Of a stretch of DNA of 64,000 nt, positions 61,161-64,000 are shown in pieces. Each line of letters starts with the position of its first letter. Positions within the stretch are counted from its first letter, which is position 1. The notes under the pieces were generated by a model. The model did not search any database. It was not told the DNA's origin and saw nothing but the letters and a program-made list of their open reading frames with translations. The stretch lies in NCBI RefSeq assembly GCF_018500185.1, contig NZ_JAHBGI010000009.1:1-64000 (forward strand). The letters are read 5' to 3'. Both the position numbers and the translations under genes were made by a program. This DNA comes from Litoribacter ruber. GTDB lineage: Bacteria; Bacteroidota; Bacteroidia; Cytophagales; Cyclobacteriaceae.

Positions 61161-61249
61161 GGGAACTCTTTGCTAATCTCATTAATGAATTAGGAATTCG
61201 GGTGGCATGAAACTTGTGCTGAGCCAAAAAGTTTTAAAAAATTACCAAT

Positions 61250-62083
61250 ATGAGTAAAATAAATTTTAAGAGTATGATTTTGGGTTTGGCTGTATTGTTT
61301 ATGGCTGCCTCATGTGCCCAGGATGAAGACCGATTTAACGGAAACGCCATGTTGAACATTTCCTTAGTGGATGCACCTGCTGATTACGACGAGGTGTGGA
61401 TTGAGGTCTTAGGCGTGGAAGTATTGCCAAACGGCAGAAATGAAAATGAGGGATCGGCCTGGATTTCTATTCCATATGTGCCTGAGGCCGATGACAGACA
61501 GGTGGATTTGTTGACCTTGGTAGGTGATCAGATCCTTTATATTGGTTCGGAAGAGGTGCCTGCGGGCAGACTTTCCCAGATCAGGTTGCTTTTAGGAGAC
61601 AACAATTATATTGTTATTGATGGTGAAAGATATGATTTGACAACACCGAGTGCACAGCAGAGCGGGTTGAAGCTGCAGGTGAACAAAGACCTTCAGGCAG
61701 GTATACAATATGATATGATGCTGGATTTTGATGCTGACCGCTCAATCGTGAGGGCTGGCAATTCTGGACAGCATATCCTGAAGCCGGTTATCCGTGTGAT
61801 TACGGAAGAGTCTGCGACAATTAGAGGTAAAGTATTGCCGGTCGAGGCAAGTGAAGAGCCCGTATTGGTACATGGGATTTTGGATCAGGATACAGTAAGT
61901 ACTTTCACAGATCAGAATGGTGTATTTATGCTAAGGGGTCTTACCAATGGTGCATATCAGGTAGATATTCATCCACAAACACCATTTGCTTCAAAAATTC
62001 TAACTGAAGTAGCTGCAAGCAGAGGCGAGGTGACCGATCTTGGAGAATTGGAGTTGGAGTTGGAAGCAGCGCCAGAAGAATAA
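61250..62083 (+). CDS. DUF4382 lipoprotein 1
   Basis: A 277-residue lipoprotein (lipobox MAASC near residue 22) of the DUF4382 family. These surface or periplasmic beta-proteins have unknown function. The first domain (about 33-190) opens LNISLVDAPADYDEVWIEVLGVEV, a hallmark of the family. It is followed by a carboxypeptidase-regulatory-like beta-sandwich (about 195-265: IRGKVLPVEASEEPVLV ... FTDQNGVFMLRGLTNGAYQVDI). An acidic end (EELELELEAAPEE-like) closes it. It is divergent from dgt and followed by a terminator and a paralogue. Confidence 0.9.
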   Translation: MSKINFKSMILGLAVLFMAASCAQDEDRFNGNAMLNISLVDAPADYDEVWIEVLGVEVLPNGRNENEGSAWISIPYVPEADDRQVDLLTLVGDQILYIGSEEVPAGRLSQIRLLLGDNNYIVIDGERYDLTTPSAQQSGLKLQVNKDLQAGIQYDMMLDFDADRSIVRAGNSGQHILKPVIRVITEESATIRGKVLPVEASEEPVLVHGILDQDTVSTFTDQNGVFMLRGLTNGAYQVDIHPQTPFASKILTEVAASRGEVTDLGELELELEAAPEE

Positions 62084-62104
62084 TGCAAGGAATATTCTAA
62101 ATCT

Positions 62105-62135
62105 AAAAACCCGGTTAACTTTAGCCGGGTTTTTT
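62105..62135 (+). terminator. Intrinsic terminator between the two DUF4382 genes
   Basis: AACCCGG and CCGGGTT pair across about 11 nt and are followed by a T-run. The two paralogues are therefore probably separate transcripts. Confidence 0.88.
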
Positions 62136-62213
62136 GTGTTGTAGGGGTTCTGGATTTGGCTAAATAAGGAAACCTTCCTAAGTTTGATTATGCTATACCT
62201 CAGATTTGCAGAG

Positions 62214-62987
62214 ATGAAACTAAAAACTTTAATATCGGCTTTTTTCCTGCCATTTATCCTTGCCAGTTGTGGACAGGATGATGAGCGTGCAGAGGGCTTG
62301 ATCAACATCAACCTCATCGATGCTCCAGGAGATTTTGACCAAGCCTGGGTAGAAGTGCTGGGCGCTGAAGTGGTCATTAATGGCACTGCCCATTTCGTAG
62401 ACTATGTTACGGCCAGAAAGATGGTAAATGTGAGCGACTTGGTAAATGGTATTTCACTGCAGGTAGGGCGCCGTACAGTTCCCGTAGGGCAAATGACTGA
62501 GATTACCCTGTTGATGGGCGAGGAGATATACGTGATTCGGAATGGCCAGCGTGTAAATATGCAATTCTTGAATAGCGACTCTAGGAGACTGACTCTTCCT
62601 GCGGATTTGACGATTGAAGGTGGGTTGAGCTATGACTACTATATTGATTTGGACATGAGCAGATCTATCACAAGGGCGGCTGCTGAAATATATACATTTG
62701 ATCCAGTGGGTCGCGCGTTCTTGAGTCGGGGGATGACTGCCATCTCGGGCACTGTATTGCCCTTTCAGGCCGCTCCCTATATTTTTGCGGTTCGGGAAGG
62801 AGATACATTAGGTACGGTGACTAATCTCGCCACCGGGCAGTTTCAAATACGTGGTTTGACCCAAGGGGAGTACCAGTTGTTGATTCAGCCTCGAAGCGGG
62901 TTTGCTGATACCCTGATCAATTTTCCGGTTTTCATTGACTCCACCAATGCCCTTGGGGAAATCAACCTGAGAGCCATTGCCCCATGA
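62214..62987 (+). CDS. DUF4382 lipoprotein 2
   Basis: A 257-residue paralogue of the preceding gene. Lipobox ILASC precedes a mature start CGQDDERAEG. The DUF4382 domain opens INLIDAPGDFDQAWVEVLGAEV and is followed by a carboxypeptidase-regulatory-like sandwich ending RGLTQGEYQLLIQPRSGF. ATG 62214 is used because it begins the signal peptide; the in-frame ATG at 62184 adds ten residues. Its stop (62985-62987) overlaps the ribD start, so it is likely co-transcribed with ribD, though no functional link to riboflavin is implied. Confidence 0.88.
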   Translation: MKLKTLISAFFLPFILASCGQDDERAEGLININLIDAPGDFDQAWVEVLGAEVVINGTAHFVDYVTARKMVNVSDLVNGISLQVGRRTVPVGQMTEITLLMGEEIYVIRNGQRVNMQFLNSDSRRLTLPADLTIEGGLSYDYYIDLDMSRSITRAAAEIYTFDPVGRAFLSRGMTAISGTVLPFQAAPYIFAVREGDTLGTVTNLATGQFQIRGLTQGEYQLLIQPRSGFADTLINFPVFIDSTNALGEINLRAIAP

Positions 62988-64000
62988 TGAAAAATGAGAC
63001 GTATATGCGGCGGGCATTGGAGCTTGCCGAGCTTGGAAGGGGCTATGTAAGTCCAAACCCTTTGGTGGGTTGTGTAATTGTCTATGAGGATCGCATCATC
63101 GGAGAAGGGTATCATATTAAGTATGGCGGACCACATGCGGAAGTAAATGCCATTCGGGATGTAGAGGACCAGCGCTTGCTAACCGAATCAACTGTGTACG
63201 TCACCTTGGAGCCCTGCGCCCATTTTGGGAAAACCCCACCCTGTGCCGATCTTCTGGTAGAGAAAAGGGTGAAAAAAGTGGTAATCGCCGCAGTGGATTC
63301 CAACCCTTTGGTAGGGGGAAAAGGAATTGAAAAGTTAGAAAAAGCCGGAATCCAAGTGGAATGGGGGCTGTTGGAAAAGCAGGCTAGACAACAAAACAGC
63401 AGGTTCTTTACTTTCATGGAGAAAAAGCGGCCCTATATTCTGCTCAAGTGGGCACAGACCCGTGATGGCTTCGTGGCAAGGGCCAATTATGACAGCAAAT
63501 GGATCAGCAATTCACACAGCCGGCAACAGGTCCATAAGTGGCGGGCTGAGGAACAGGGGATCATGGTCGGCACCAAAACCGCTCACTTTGATAACCCTAG
63601 ACTAAACGTGAGAGGCTTGCTGGGAAAGAATCCGGTGAGAATCGTGATTGATAAAAAGCTTACATTGGACCCAAACAGCCATTTATTTGACAAAAGTATT
63701 CCGACGATTTGCTACAATCACGTGAAGAATGAGGAGATGGAAAACCTTACCTTTGTCAGGCTGGAGGAAGAATTTTCAATGGAGGCTCTGTTTGGGGACC
63801 TTTATGATAAAAAGGTTCAGAGCGTTCTCGTGGAAGGGGGCAGTTTTCTGTTGCAAAAACTCATCTCGGCAAACTTATGGGACGAAGCACGTGTTTTCAC
63901 CGGAAGCCCTACATTTGGCACCGGAATTCCCGCGCCAATTATAGATAAGCCTGCCCAAAAGATTGAGGGTGTTTTTGGAGACAGGCTTGAATATTACTTT
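62984..64000 (+). CDS. ribD: Riboflavin biosynthesis deaminase/reductase, 3' end cut by the window
   Basis: RibD does the second and third steps of riboflavin synthesis. The open frame from ATG 62984 (or 62987) runs 339 codons to the window edge without a stop; the family is about 360 residues, so roughly 20 are missing. The deaminase domain has SPNPLVGCVIV, the zinc ligands PHAEVNAI and PCAHFGKTPPC. The reductase domain has YILLKWAQTRDG and VLVEGGSFLLQKLI. ATGATGA overlaps the stop of the DUF4382 gene. Confidence 0.93.
   Translation, partial: MMKNETYMRRALELAELGRGYVSPNPLVGCVIVYEDRIIGEGYHIKYGGPHAEVNAIRDVEDQRLLTESTVYVTLEPCAHFGKTPPCADLLVEKRVKKVVIAAVDSNPLVGGKGIEKLEKAGIQVEWGLLEKQARQQNSRFFTFMEKKRPYILLKWAQTRDGFVARANYDSKWISNSHSRQQVHKWRAEEQGIMVGTKTAHFDNPRLNVRGLLGKNPVRIVIDKKLTLDPNSHLFDKSIPTICYNHVKNEEMENLTFVRLEEEFSMEALFGDLYDKKVQSVLVEGGSFLLQKLISANLWDEARVFTGSPTFGTGIPAPIIDKPAQKIEGVFGDRLEYYF

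Overview
The window comes from a Bacteroidota chromosome, most likely order Cytophagales and plausibly Cyclobacteriaceae. Four things suggest this: TonB-dependent receptor/DUF4249 cassettes, a large secreted lamin-tail protein with a FlgD-like C-terminus, a System I-type ccmBCDEF cluster and a carotenoid desaturase in one genome, and promoters of the Bacteroidota type (TTTG, 19-21 bp, TAnnTTTG) instead of sigma70 boxes. Family placement is inference. No rRNA, tRNA, CRISPR array, insertion sequence or prophage was seen. Most of the window is core chromosome with small accessory patches.

Layout. 1-4.8 kb: surface-sugar genes (rmlD; a WecA/MraY-like phosphosugar transferase), a 51-residue zinc-ribbon membrane protein and fumC, separated by unusually repeat-rich spacers. 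5.0-11.3 kb: an operon of an alpha/beta hydrolase and a complete tripartite RND efflux pump. 11.4-16.7 kb: an MltF-like lytic transglycosylase, a convergent CrtI-type desaturase and two lipoproteins with near-identical N-termini. 16.9-28.7 kb: mainly housekeeping genes (glyQS, a DPP-IV-like peptidase, ddl, metK, an RluB-type pseudouridine synthase with a long repetitive tail, scpB, a DksA/TraR-like protein, an asparaginase). 28.75-34.0 kb: one 1746-residue secreted protein. 34.0-36.2 kb: asd and a THUMP-like methyltransferase.

36.2-43.0 kb is a four-gene minus-strand cassette (TonB receptor, DUF4249, MG2 protein with a plug-like segment, DUF4249) with spacings of 1-12 bp. It is divergent from ccmB-ccmC-ccmD-ccmE-ccmF (43.2-48.1 kb), the haem handling and ligation genes of cytochrome c maturation. 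Then follow a decayed antitoxin, a DUF2520 dehydrogenase, a UbiA prenyltransferase, a Uma2 nuclease, purN, purH, a VapBC module, lspA, ileS, an archaeal-type ATPase behind three 15-bp palindromic repeats, dgt, two DUF4382 lipoproteins and a ribD that runs off the right edge.

The best candidates for undescribed biology are: (i) the TonB/DUF4249/MG2-plug cassette, whose two DUF4249 lipoproteins both carry Cys-Thr-Cys-Thr-Cys at residues 202-206; (ii) the ATPase with its phased palindromic operator; (iii) promoter -7 boxes lying 1-7 nt before several start codons, which predicts leaderless mRNAs; (iv) a 7-bp-periodic GTAC repeat in intergenic DNA. All function assignments rest on motif recognition by reading; no database search was run.
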